Shown one piece after another: positions 20,139-29,871 of a DNA stretch of 64,000 bases. Source of the DNA: Agriotes lineatus (taxonomy: Eukaryota > Arthropoda > Insecta > Coleoptera > Elateridae). The position numbers and the translations under genes are program-made. The stretch's first letter is position 1, and every line of letters begins with the position of its first letter. A model generated the notes under the pieces. The model made no database searches, was not told where the DNA came from, and saw nothing but the letters and a program-made list of their open reading frames with translations. The stretch lies in contig CALNHX010005791.1 in assembly GCA_940337035.1 (NCBI GenBank), positions 1 to 64,000 of the forward strand. The letters run 5' to 3'.

Positions 20139-22183
20139 TTAATATGAAACATTTAAGTATGAAATTATGCAACTTTTTCTGTCTTTTTGATGGCCTGATG
20201 ACATTGACATTAATGACATTGAAAAAAAGAAAAATGTATACTTATATGTACCTGGTGGTAGGACCGCAGAGGAGTGAAGTCGTGCAATATGTCGAGCTGG
20301 AGGTAATTTGGCAAGGTTGAAATTAGTTTTTGCTGTAGCCCGCGCAAACAGCTGAAAGCGTATGTCACTGAGGTTTTGACTTGAACTGCCTCCGTATAGA
20401 ACAACAATAAAGCTCTCACCTGCTTCAGCTACCTGCTCACAGGCGACGTCAGAGTTAAGGAAAACAGCAGCCTTCTCCGCAAGATCTGGCTGCGTTTGCA
20501 TAGCCAAAAAGTACCGATGTGGTATCGTATCCACTAAAAGCATGAAGAAAAGTAACAATTCAGCAGATGACGCACGCATTTTTGAAAGAACACGGTCTGC
20601 TGATATTTTGCCAATCCTGTAAGGAGGACTAGCAGATCTATGTTTTCACCAGCAATCATAATAATGTCATATAGAGAGGCCATAGAAATGGCAGTGGTCA
20701 CAATCAGTGTATCAGCATGTTCGACTGCCTGTTGCACTTGCACTTTAGCTTTTTCCAGGCGTGTCTTTAGCAAGTCAATTAAATGATTTTTTATTCTTTC
20801 ATTTGCTAAAAAATTATCTTGTGGCAGCTGAGCAATGGTTGTTTCGTCGAATAGGACATCAGAGGATGAGAATGGCTCAGCTCAGCTCAGATCTCTTAGT
20901 GTTTTTTTTACAGTATCTGATGGATAGCCGTCAAAAAGTACTGGTACATGTGAACCGTAGTGTGCTTCCAAGTATTGAATCTACCTTGCAGCTATCGAAC
21001 TAAAAGAGGCACTGTGAGACCACACAATTGGTGAAGCAGATGTCCACCGTTCACTACCACAAATTTAATTGTTCCTCGGATCTCATCCATTTCTGTAGGT
21101 TTGAAGGATGAGTACAAAGAAGACCTAGTACCTTCCGCATTCCCTCTTCATTCAATAATGACAGCAAAAAGTGAAAGTTCGTAAGCGAAAAATTGTTTCA
21201 AATTTTCATCTGCCTGTTTCAAAATGTACAACCTGTGGAACAGTGCGAGAGGATTAATAATCACTTTGCTATCACCAAATGTAGCAGAATTGACAGCAGA
21301 AGAAAGCGACACCACCTTATGTTTATATTTGAATTTCACATGTTCTAAGTTTTCGCCAACAACTTTCGACACCCCTTCCCTTCCAATCTGTAGAGACATG
21401 TGGCAGTTTACATCTTCACCTCCAAGTCCACTGCTTATTGACGTAATCATTTCCGTTTCAGGGAATGAGGGGTGTTGAAATAACCAGTGTTTGAGTTTCG
21501 CTGTGTCTGCATCCATCTCTCGTAATACGAAAAGGTCGCATATCAACATGTTCCAGAGGTAGTGTTGCAGTAGATCTCAACTTCATTGCATATGTTATGA
21601 AGATACACTATTCCCCAAGTATATCGGGTGAGTACGCTGTCAGTCATCTCGCGACCCCTGGTCAATCCTCCAGAGCTTTTCATTGCCTTCATCAAAGTTT
21701 GTTCTATATTCATGTTTGACCACAAACCATACTAGAACTTCTTTGTCCGCCTGATGGTAAAATATCCTTCAGTTGTGAACCTGTATTCAATAGAATCGAT
21801 TCTTTCTTCCAATCCCAACATGTCTTGTAAATACAAGTAGGCACACTTGACATAAAAAAGCGACCTGCTGCATGGAAGATTGGGAGCATTTTTTGGACGG
21901 TGTCAAGATAGAAAGTCCGGTTTCCCATCCTTTCTGCATCAATAAACTGTTTTATTAAAGTAACCATGTGAAAATACTGAACTCAGAGCTTGGCCGTTGG
22001 TCAATTTCTTTCCAGAGTGTGAAAGGCATTCCTGAATTTAGTTTGCACAGCTTGATATTGCTCATTTTCCTGTGCTGTCAGAATTACCGATCGGTCGAAG
22101 TGACTAAGCATGTCATCAATCACAGTTCGTCTTCTTCCGTCAAATTAAAGGTTTTCACAACTTCAGTTGTTATTGCTAGATGA
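20139..22183 (-). pseudogene. Widespread uncharacterised arthropod protein with XPG/PIN-like nuclease segment
   Basis: The minus strand carries, in order, an N-terminal helical region (SSEFS, MVTLIKQFIDAERMGNRTFYL near 21967), FHAAGRFFM near 21870, the signature block NIEQTLMKAMKSSGGLTRGR and MTDSVLTRYTW (21715-21620), then INPLALFHRLYILKQADENL (21245-21190) with YELSLF. After stops comes ADTLIVTTAI...IIMIAGENIDLLVLLTGL (20720-20610), which resembles an XPG-I/PIN nuclease acidic core, and finally VAEAGESFIVVLYGGSSSQN and ARATAKTNFNLAKLPPARH (20450-20290). A one-base shift precedes the SYHQ splice end near 20262. The family occurs repeatedly in arthropod and cnidarian genomes (recalled, not searched) and is probably mobile-element borne; its function is unknown. 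Several stops and shifts make this copy a pseudogene. Confidence 0.65.
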
Positions 22184-22219
22184 GGCAAATGAGGGGTAGT
22201 TAGCTTCGCTAAAATGTGT

Positions 22220-22440
22220 ACACAGATTTTAAATTGTCATGGATTTTTAGAATTTTGCCAGGTTTTTGTAAATTTTAGAGAATTGCAAAAAATTTCAGAG
22301 ATTTCGTAAGATGTTAAAGAGATTTGTAGGAATTTAAAGTGATTTTTAAGGATTTCAAAAGATTTTCAGAAATTTTGAGAGATTATTAGGCATTTTGTAA
22401 GCTTTTTAGAGATTTTACTAATTCAAGCTGGTTGACCAAT
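22220..22440. repeat. Degenerate short tandem array rich in GATTTT/AGA
   Basis: About 220 bases consist of diverged repeats of roughly 18-25 bases with the recurring pattern GA(T)TTTTnnAGAATTTnnnAG. Individual units are too diverged to give a clean period. Confidence 0.5.
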
Positions 22441-22639
22441 TTTAAAAACCCCTTAAAACACAGACACAGCTTTGTTTAATTTTTAAATCTAGTTTTATAC
22501 GACGTTTTATATCATACTCTTATCGATTATTACTTCAATAAGGACCGAGATTAGAACTTATTGCTGGGCGAAGGCAAACGAACAACAAAAAACTAACGGA
22601 CCGTTGTTTGTAACCTGTAAGTTTTATTCAGCTATTCGG

Positions 22640-24000
22640 CCCTCAGGTTAGAATACTTCCCTGTTTTCTGGAAAACAGCTCCTCATAGCTAAACCTGGTA
22701 AAAACCCTGAAAATGTAGCTTCCTACAGACCTATAAGTTTGTTGCCAGTCTTGTCAAAGGTTTTCGAAAAGCTATTGCTTAAAAGAATAAAACCACTATT
22801 TGAGGAACGTGAATTAATCCCTGAGCATCAATTTGGTTTAAGGAATAAACACGGTACCACAGAGCAAGTACATCGTGTAGTTAGACAAATAAACACTGAC
22901 TTAGAAGAAGGCAAATTTTGCTCAGCCGCTTTCCTGGACGTCTCGCAAGCCTTTGATAAGGTCTGGCACCCAGGATTCCTCTATAAAATTAAACAACAAT
23001 TACCTCACAGTTCTATCACCTCCTAAAATCTTATTTAGAAGACAGATGCTAGTACACCAAGTACGAGGACGAGCAAACAAATCTAAAACCTATAAAATCA
23101 GTTGTGCCACAAGGGAGCATCCTGGGACCAATCTTATATTTACTTTATACTACGGATTTACCAGTGCACCAAAATACAGTCGTGGCAACTTTTGCGAATG
23201 ATACTGTCGTAATGGCATCACACAAGGACCCAGCTACAGCATCCAACATTCTGCAAGACAACATAAATGATATCCAAAACTGGCTCAATGCCTGGAGGAT
23301 AAGGCTGAACGAACAGAAATCCATGCACGTAACTTTTACAACAAAAAGACCTACCTGTCCGCCAATAGTCCTAAATGACCAAATCTAATCAAGTTAAACC
23401 GAAGACTAACTTGGAGGCCGCACATTGATAACAAGAAGAAACAACTCAACATAAAACTTAAACAAATGTATTGGCTAATAGGCAAGAAATCACAACTTAC
23501 TCTGGAAAATAAACTCTTATTATATAAAACGATATTGAAACCCATTTGGACTTATGGGATACAGCTGTGGGGTTCAGCAGCAATTTCGGATATTGAAATC
23601 CTAGAGAGAATTCAATCTAAGATATTACGTGTTATTACTAACGCACCTTGTTCGTCACCAATAACATACTTAGAAGAGATCTGTCCATATCTACGGTGAA
23701 AGAAGAAGCTAAAAAGTTTAGTGAGGTATATTGTGATAAATTGGCAGTGCACCCTAATGTGTTAGCACGCAGACTTCTTAATGAAAGTAGTGATGCACGC
23801 AGGCTTAAAAGATTTAAGCCTACAGACATCCTAAATAGATTTTAAGGACCATGTTTAAATAAGTCTTAGATAAGATGTAACTTTTAAAGGCATGATTCAA
23901 TGGATGACTGCCTACATGTTATTGTACTTGATGTATATCAAACCATTTACTTGTTGTCTTTCAGACAGGTGTAAATTACTCTTGGAGTTAATAAAAAAAA
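22640..24000 (+). pseudogene. Jockey-clade LINE, 5' truncated, reverse transcriptase with frameshifts
   Basis: The plus strand reads LIAKPGKN-type then SYRPISLLPVLSKVFEKLLL (22725-22785), ELIPEHQFGLRNKHGTTEQV (22815-22875), CSAAFLDVSQAFDKVWHPGF (22920-22980), PQGSILGPILYLLY (23107-23150), a FANDT (normally FADDT) at the catalytic site near 23195, WLNAWRIRLNEQKS, LKPIWTYGIQLWGSA (23535-23580) and IQSKILRVITNAP. It ends with a TAA near 23845 and a 3' tail TTAATAAAAAAAAAT near 23990. Endonuclease and ORF1 are absent, as expected of a 5'-truncated insertion. Frameshifts lie near 23020-23105, 23390 and 23640. The FAND for FADD change alone would disable polymerisation. Confidence 0.9.
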
Positions 24001-24059
24001 ATATTTATAAAAGTTTATTAAAATACAGTTTTTCTTCAAAGCTTTAAATTGTTTATCAA

Positions 24060-24745
24060 TTTTGTATTTGTCTGATCTTTTTACAAAAAAAGAATCGTTT
24101 CCAGTCAATTATATCGGCCCATAGAAAATATATTTCTCGTCCGCTTTCTGGATATCTTCGGTTTTCTTGTCTGGCCAGATATATTTATATAGTTCTTGTT
24201 TAAAAAATTTCATTACAATTTTGTTTTCTAAAGAGATTATACGATCCAAAAACCAATGCTCCTGGTAAAAAACGGCATTATAATGTTCAAGCTTTAAATG
24301 GGCTGTACTTGATGAAGGGTTATTCGAGAAAATTTCGTCATTTTGATTTGGAACAGACTTCTTCTAATGCTTCAATATCGGAGCTTGATGACGTTTCGTA
24401 GCTGCAGTCTTCAGACTCACTGCTACTTTCGAAAGAGGTTTTATTTTTTCATTGAAAAATTGTTCCTTGTCTCGAGTTTTGACTTGTGTTTTTGTTTTGA
24501 AAGGAACAAACAGTATTCACTGTTCATTTAGAAATATCTTTTAGCCCTCTAACTCTTAAAGGACGATCGTTGCGTAGTTTCAAAGTTCTACTAGTTTGCA
24601 AGAGCCAACACAGTGTTGATTTTTTGATAGTCATATTTTTGCCTGAACTTAGCCTAACTCTTAAGAAAGGAGAGTTGATGCCATTTTCTCTCTCTAAATC
24701 GGTAACAGAATAATCCGTGCCGTGACTAGAGTATTCTTTTTTCAA
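24060..24745 (-). pseudogene. Unrecognised gene fragment
   Basis: The minus strand has 73 codons at 24745-24524 containing GTDYSVTDLERENGINSPFL and KKSTLCWLLQTSRTLKLRND followed by RPLRVRG. Downstream lies an acidic segment SSSESEDCSYETSSSSDIEA (24425-24370), then (with stops) WPDKK and YIFYGPI-like stretches to about 24060. The KKST.CWLL......ND.L.RVR pattern is one I associate with insect transposon-derived proteins, but I cannot name the family. Confidence 0.35.
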
Positions 24746-25302
24746 TAGGTTTAAATTTTCTTCATCTGATTCAAGCGAATCCTCTCCACCAATGTCGATA
24801 GTCTAGGTTTCGTTTGAATTATCTGAAAAAGAAGAAGTTAGAATATTGACTTGACAGATAAGAAAAAGCTTCGATTGAAGTAAATCATTGGTTAAATTAA
24901 ACGACCATTAGACATTAGAAGGCGTTAATCATAAAAATAATTTTTCTAATACCATTTTCAAAAGTACAGGTTTTTTGTTGAGATCAAAGTGACAGACAAA
25001 TCATCATTTTGGAACAGTGCAGTAATGAAGTGCAAGAAAGTAAAATGCAGTTAAATAACATCACTTTATAGCTCTGTTCCGGATTCAGAAAAATCAAATT
25101 TAGAAAACAAATTAATTTGTGTAAGTTATTATTGGTATTAGAAAAAATAATGTATGCCACTCGAATATAAAGCCACTTTTTTGCATACATGGGGAAACCT
25201 TAAGTCACTTTATATTCATTGTGCATAGATTAATTAATATTACCCAGCACTGTCATATTACCAATTTATTATTTATATGAATTTATACGTATAAAGTGAC
25301 GC
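24746..25302. other. Spacer
   Basis: AT-rich, no recognised features apart from short TATAAAGTGAC-type repeats near 25205-25290. Confidence 0.35.
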
Positions 25303-25377
25303 ATAACTCGTTAGTGAGATAAAGTCCATATAAGTCACTATACTGGTGGATTTTATCTCACTAGTGAGTTATTGGAC
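25303..25377. repeat. Short hairpin, about 24-bp arms
   Basis: AACTCGTTAGTGAGATAAAG at 25306 and its near reverse complement TTTATCTCACTAGTGAGTT near 25356 form an imperfect stem of about 24 bases around a 25-base loop. Related AAGTGAC/GTCACTT words recur just upstream. Confidence 0.6.
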
Positions 25378-25905
25378 AATAGTAGACGTTAATGTCACAG
25401 CATTCACGGAAATAGTAAACTAAAAAAAAATTGAATTTCAAATTTCATTTTCTGTTTTAATTTATTCATTCATTTTTTAGAAAACTAGTCCACACGACCT
25501 ACGGCATCGAAGCCGTGTTTTTTCACTTTTAAATCTTCCTGTCAAAGTTTGATAGAAAAATTAAAAATCCCTTTAACTAAGCTGTGCGAAATACCTTGCT
25601 TTAGGTCTATCTGTTACTTCCATTCCCAAGTCTAAAAGCATTGACTTCATGTATTGTAATGATTTGTTGATAGTTGAACTAATGTCAGCTTCTGGGGGCA
25701 TCAGAACATCATCGGGTGTTTTGTTGTTACACAAATCATGTGGCATTTTCTGCCAAATTCATATGGCGCTTAAGAGGATTCATTAGGTGATGTTATTCAA
25801 ATAAATTTTGAGCTTAAAACTCCATATTGTAGAGCTAATTGTTCATTAAAATCCGTCACGTCACTTAAAAAAAACACGCATCTTCTAGATCAACTTCAAG
25901 TCTTA

Positions 25906-26150
25906 CACCCGTATTCATAGTCGTTCGCCAGCGGATCGCCGGCGACTCGCCGGAGTTTTGTTATGAATAGTATGTTGGCGGCCCTGTACGTCTATGTCAA
26001 ATTCGAGGTGATCAGGTTAGGTTTTCAGTCAGTTTTGACAGAAACTGACACAAAATCTAACCTGCTAACCTCGAATTCGACATAGACGTACAGTGCCGCC
26101 AACATACTATTCATAACGAAACTGCTGGCGAACGACTATGAATACGGGCG
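25906..26150. mobile_element. MITE C, Harbinger-like (245 bp, TTA duplication)
   Basis: The termini CACCCGTATTCATAGTCGTT and, reversed, CGCCCGTATTCATAGTCGTT match over about 27 bases (ending CGCCAGC). The whole 245 bases fold into one long imperfect hairpin. The flanking trinucleotides TTA at 25903-25905 and 26151-26153 are a target duplication of the kind made by PIF/Harbinger transposases. The inner core (GTCTATGTCAAATTCGAGGT...CCTAACCT) is shared with two other hairpins at 48500-48665 and 49492-49744. Confidence 0.9.
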
Positions 26151-26435
26151 TTAGTTTGGCAATATCCCTAAGCAATTTGGGTAAAATGACGCCTAGGTTT
26201 GGTACTTTCGACTGTACGTATTCTTGCATCTACCTGATGGCTGTTTTTAATATCGTTTTTTGGAGTGTCTCGAGTGGATGGCTGTGATGCCCATATTGAA
26301 GGTTTTTGAGACAACGCGATCGTTTCATTTGGAAGCTCATTTGGTTCTCTCGGCGCATTTCCGGCGATTACATTAGTTCTGGCGATTTTCAACTTTGGCT
26401 TCAACGATGAAGAAGACCTTTTTCCACGGTTGACA

Positions 26436-26603
26436 GTAACATTTGTGTTTTTGAGCTTTCCCGCCAAGGAGTTTTCATCCGATTTTTTTAATTTTATTGT
26501 AGCTGCTTACAGAATTCCTGTAACATTTGTGTTTTTGAGCTTTCCCGCCAAGGAGTTTTCATCCGATTTTTTTAATTTTATTGTAGCTGCTTACAGAATT
26601 CCT
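26436..26603. repeat. Tandem duplication, two 84-bp units
   Basis: Bases 26436-26519 are repeated at 26520-26603 with no difference seen. The unit is a multiple of three and lies in the N-terminal coding part of the unrecognised gene above, so it would add 28 residues, except that the GTAAGCAG in each unit reads as a stop in that frame. Confidence 0.9.
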
Positions 26604-26611
26604 GTATTATT

Positions 26612-27648
26612 ACTTCCTTTTACAATAAAGGAAGCATTGGATTTACCCCAAAAATTCTAAATTGAGTTTTCAATAGATCTTCACGTTTTAGAGTCCCCTG
26701 ATCCCAAAAAACATTTTTTTTTCATTGATCTGTCGGTTTGTCTGTGTGTGTGTCTGTCTGTGAACAAAATATCTCAAAAACGAAAAGAGGAATGGCGTTG
26801 AAACTTCATATACAGTGAATTTATTTTAATGGTTAACATAGCAGTTTCGTTTCTATGCCAGCATTTAATTATACAGGTCACTTCCATAGTTACGAATGAA
26901 ATCAATAAATCAGAGCGTTTATTTTAAGTGTTAACATACAAATATGAATTAGGTACTTGTTAATAAGAAACTTTAATTTTGTTACCGGAATGAGGTATGC
27001 AACTAAAAAGTAGATATTTAGGAACAACTTGTGTGTTGTATCTTTCTTTCAGTGGTATACATTAGGATAACTTTTAATTGTCTTTTTGACAAGTTATAAT
27101 TCCTATGTTAACTCGTAAAATACACGCTCTAATCTATTGGTCTCATTTGTAACTATGGAAATGACCTATATGATTAAATGGCGGCACAGAAACGAAACGC
27201 TTATGTTAACTATTAAAATAAATTCCCTGTATAAGTTTTGTGTATTATGTAGATGCGACAGCAAGCGTTTGAAGAAAATCGCATAACCGGAAGTAGGTGT
27301 TTACTCTTGTGATTTTTCAGTTTTTTTCGATTTTTTCAAAAACGGCTCTAACGACTTTTTTCAAACTTCACATTTTTATTACATTTTTAATGTGTATTGA
27401 TGTGAGATAGGTGATTTTTTGTTTTTTTTATTAATTCCTATTTTAAATAGAACACCCGGTATATTATTACATTTTTTAATTCAGCTTAAAATTCTTCAGC
27501 TGACGCTCTATTTTGCACCGTTTTTGTAGAATTTGTAATTTTTGAAAAACTTTGACGAATGCTTAAGACTTAAAAATCAAATTTTTGGCTAATTATAAGA
27601 TCACTGTAAAAGGAAGTTGTGTGCGTGTATCACACCAGATTTTTTAAA
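26612..27648 (+). repeat. Dispersed repeat D, copy 1, carrying a nested MITE
   Basis: It starts ACTTCCTTTTACAATAAAGG and near the other end has the inverted form CACTGTAAAAGGAAGT. Homology with copy 2 (28308-28966) extends from about 26612 to 27648 once the 417-base insertion at 26813-27229 is removed. It contains TCCCCTGATCCCAAAAAACA, a TCTGTCTGTGTGTGTGTC patch and AAAACGAAAAGAGG. No coding frame; class unknown. Confidence 0.85.
26813..27229. mobile_element. MITE E, Tc1/mariner-like (417 bp, TA duplication)
   Basis: The ends CAGTGAATTTATTTTAATGG and, reversed, CAGGGAATTTATTTTAATAG match imperfectly for over 100 bases (both continue GTTAACATA, then TTTCGTTTCT and CATTTCCATAGTTAC-like blocks). 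Copy 2 of repeat D has the uninterrupted site CTTCATATATAAG, where copy 1 has CTTCATATA, then the MITE, then TATAAG. The difference is one extra TA, i.e. a TA target duplication at 26811-26812 and 27230-27231. Confidence 0.92.
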
Positions 27649-27655
27649 TTCGTGT

Positions 27656-27946
27656 TTAATTGTGCAGGCATAATACTGCGATGCTCAGGATTTGACTTAA
27701 AACAGCCCAGGTGATGTTCCTTGTTGTCCGGTAATACATTCGCAATTTTGTTTCTAGCAAAGTCCTACTTGTTTTATATCGTTCTCCGTCGATGCCACCA
27801 TAAGACATGAAATTGTCAAACCCTACAAATCTAAACACGTTTTCCACGTACTCTGCAGGCCTATATTGTATTTTTTCGGAAAACAATGAAAATATCTTCT
27901 GTACTTTCTGTACGGATCTCCGAATCGATCTCCGACATTCTGAAAC
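27656..27946 (-). CDS. Possible exon of unknown gene (about 95 codons)
   Basis: The minus strand has a good polypyrimidine-type acceptor (ATCTTTGTTTCAG) ending near 27947, followed by an open stretch ECRRSIRRSVQKVQKIFSLF, YRPAEYVENVFRFVGFDN, GGIDGERYKTSRTLLETKLR and a hydrophobic C-terminus ITWAVLSQILSIAVLCLHN to a TAA at 27656. Codon pattern and residue mix look protein-like rather than random. No family was recognised. The hydrophobic tail could be a membrane segment. It lies between two copies of repeat D. Confidence 0.35.
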   Translation of the reverse strand, partial: VSECRRSIRRSVQKVQKIFSLFSEKIQYRPAEYVENVFRFVGFDNFMSYGGIDGERYKTSRTLLETKLRMYYRTTRNITWAVLSQILSIAVLCLHN

Positions 27947-28307
27947 AAAGATCAATACATTTCGGTACGCAAAAAGTTCTATACAGGGTGCTATAACTGA
28001 GGGGATCTCAGAACCTGAAAGAAATACATACGTTGTCGGCTAAATTAGGGGGAGGTTGCTCCGAGGATTGCGAAATTTGTAGCAGAAGTAAAAGCTATTA
28101 AAAAATTTACAAAATTACGAGTACTTCCGAAGATATGGGGAAAAAACCAAAATTTCGCGAAATCAATTTTAGGTTTTCCCGAGTTTACAGGGATATCTGA
28201 AAATAAATTCTTACTTTCATTCTACCATAAGATGTTATTATCGGTTTTTAAGCTCGGTTTTAAGGTTGATGTTACGGTTTTTTTTTAACCATCAGCAACT
28301 TATTTTT
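27947..28307. other. Spacer
   Basis: No coding signal; contains ATACAGGGTGC near 27984, a motif common at MITE edges, but no partner was found. Confidence 0.35.
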
Positions 28308-28966
28308 ACTTCCTTTTACTATAAAGGAAGTATTGGATTCACCCCAAAAATTCGAAATTGAGTATTCAACAGATCTTCACGTTTTAGAGTCCCCTGATCC
28401 CAAAAAACATATTTTCTTTCATTGGTCTGTGTGTCTGTGAACAGAATATCTCAAAAACGAAAAGAGGTATGGCATTGAAACTTCATATATAAGTTTTTTG
28501 TACTATGTAGATGAGACAGCAAGCTTTTGAAGAAAATCGCATAACCGGAAGTAGGTGTTTACTCTTGTGATTTTTCAGTTTTTTCGATTTTTTCAAAAAC
28601 GGCTTTAACGATTTTTTTTTAACTTTACATTTTTACTACATTTTTAATGTGTATTGATGTGAAATAGGTGATTTTCCAGTTGAATACTTCTAAAGTGGGT
28701 TTCTTTTGTTTTTTTTTCAATTTTTTTTATTAACTCCTATTTTAAATAAAACACCCGGTATATTACTACATTTTTGAATTCACCTTAAAATTCTAGAGAA
28801 AATTTGTCTCTTCAACTAACACTCGATTTTGTACCGTTTTTGTAGAATTTGTAATTTTTGAAAATTTTTAACAAATGGTTAAAAATTAAAAATGAAATTT
28901 TTGACTAATTATAAGATCACTGTAAAAGGAAGTTGTGTGAGTGTATCACACCAGATTTTTTTAAAT
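28308..28966 (+). repeat. Dispersed repeat D, copy 2 (uninterrupted)
   Basis: Same order as copy 1 (ACTTCCTTTTACTATAAAGG start, TAGAGTCCCCTGATCCC block, ATAACCGGAAGTAGGTG block, TTCTAGAGAAAATTTG, AAGGAAGTTGTGTG end) but without the nested MITE. It therefore serves as the empty site for MITE E. An extra stretch near 28680-28720 is absent or shortened in copy 1. Confidence 0.85.
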
Positions 28967-29087
28967 ACCGACCTGGTAATTTCATCATGTTTTGAGAAGA
29001 TCTTTGGCCGTCCAAATGCAATGATGTATCTCACTTGAGAAGAAAATGTATTGGTGTGGTGTAAAAGTACCTAATTCTCTCGGATAC

Positions 29088-29871
29088 GGACAACTCGACG
29101 CGGCTAACTCGATGCGGAAAACTCGACGCGGCCAACTCGACGCGGACCCAACTCGATCCGAGTCCAACTCGACGCGGGATATCTCGACGCCACGAATTAT
29201 TAGTCAGAAAAACAATTTACCGAGGGAAAATTTACCAGAAGGAAAGTTTATCGAAAATTATGGTATGGATAGTATGTGTAGCTTAATTTACATAATCTGC
29301 CTTTTAATATTTAGTATAGCTCTATATGACAAAATTGATCTTTTTACCGAATCACAATTTATTGGAAGGACGATGTTTAATTACTGCTAGCCGCTTTAAA
29401 TATTACAAAAAATGATTTGTATAAAATCACAACCAATTCAGGTGATATATTAAAGCGGCCGCAATGCAGCAGCCTATAGTCACAAAAAGTATTTACAAGA
29501 ATATGTACAGCGTTTAAATTATAATTTCGTCGAATTTGACTGGGGCCTTCCGACAAATTTTGATTCGGTAAAAAGATATACTTAGGTATATAGCTCTATT
29601 AAACATTAAAAGGCCGATTATTTAAATTACTCCTACACATACTGTCTATACCATAATTTTCGATAAACTTTACCTTCGGTAACTAGTCTTTCCTAGATCG
29701 GGTTATTTTTTGTTTATATTTTCGTAAAAATTAATGACCGTTATGTTTTTTTATCATCCAAAATACTGTACTAATAATTCGTGGCGTCGAGTTGGGCTCG
29801 GATCGAGTTGGGCCCGCGTCGAGTTGGTCGCGTCGAGTTTTCCGCGTCGAGTTGGCCGCGTCGAGTTGTCC
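29088..29871. mobile_element. Foldback transposon with CTCGACGCGG-repeat termini (784 bp)
   Basis: The two ends (GGACAACTCGACGCGG and its inverse) carry five to six spaced copies of an AACTCGACGCGG-type unit. The inverted similarity continues inward for roughly 290 bases on the left (to about 29375) and, with an insertion of about 100 bases near 29690-29765, on the right (from about 29535). The matched inner blocks include AAGTTTATCGAAAATTATGG and TAGTATGTGTAG. The small interior (29375-29535) has no coding frame. The repeat-built termini resemble those of the MULE at 17772-19653 in design though not in sequence. Confidence 0.88.

Larger units (their letters stand above)
25560..26603 (-). pseudogene. 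Unrecognised gene split by a MITE, with an in-frame 84-bp exon duplication
   Basis: Minus-strand coding starts in a lysine-rich segment (KLKKSDENSLAGKLKNTNVT) present twice as an exact 84-bp tandem repeat. It continues GKRSSSSLKPKLKIARTN and VDARIRTVESTKPRRHF, then shifts one base into VPNLGVILPKLLRDIA. There MITE C (25906-26150) interrupts it. Beyond the MITE the frame resumes as KLRLEVDLEDACFF, shifts, then LSDVTDFNEQLALQYGVLSS and, near 25700-25590, MPPEADISSTINKSLQYMKS with a TAG stop near 25590. Removing the MITE and one TTA makes the junction codons contiguous. No domain was recognised; the C-terminal part is helical and could be a coiled coil. Confidence 0.45.
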
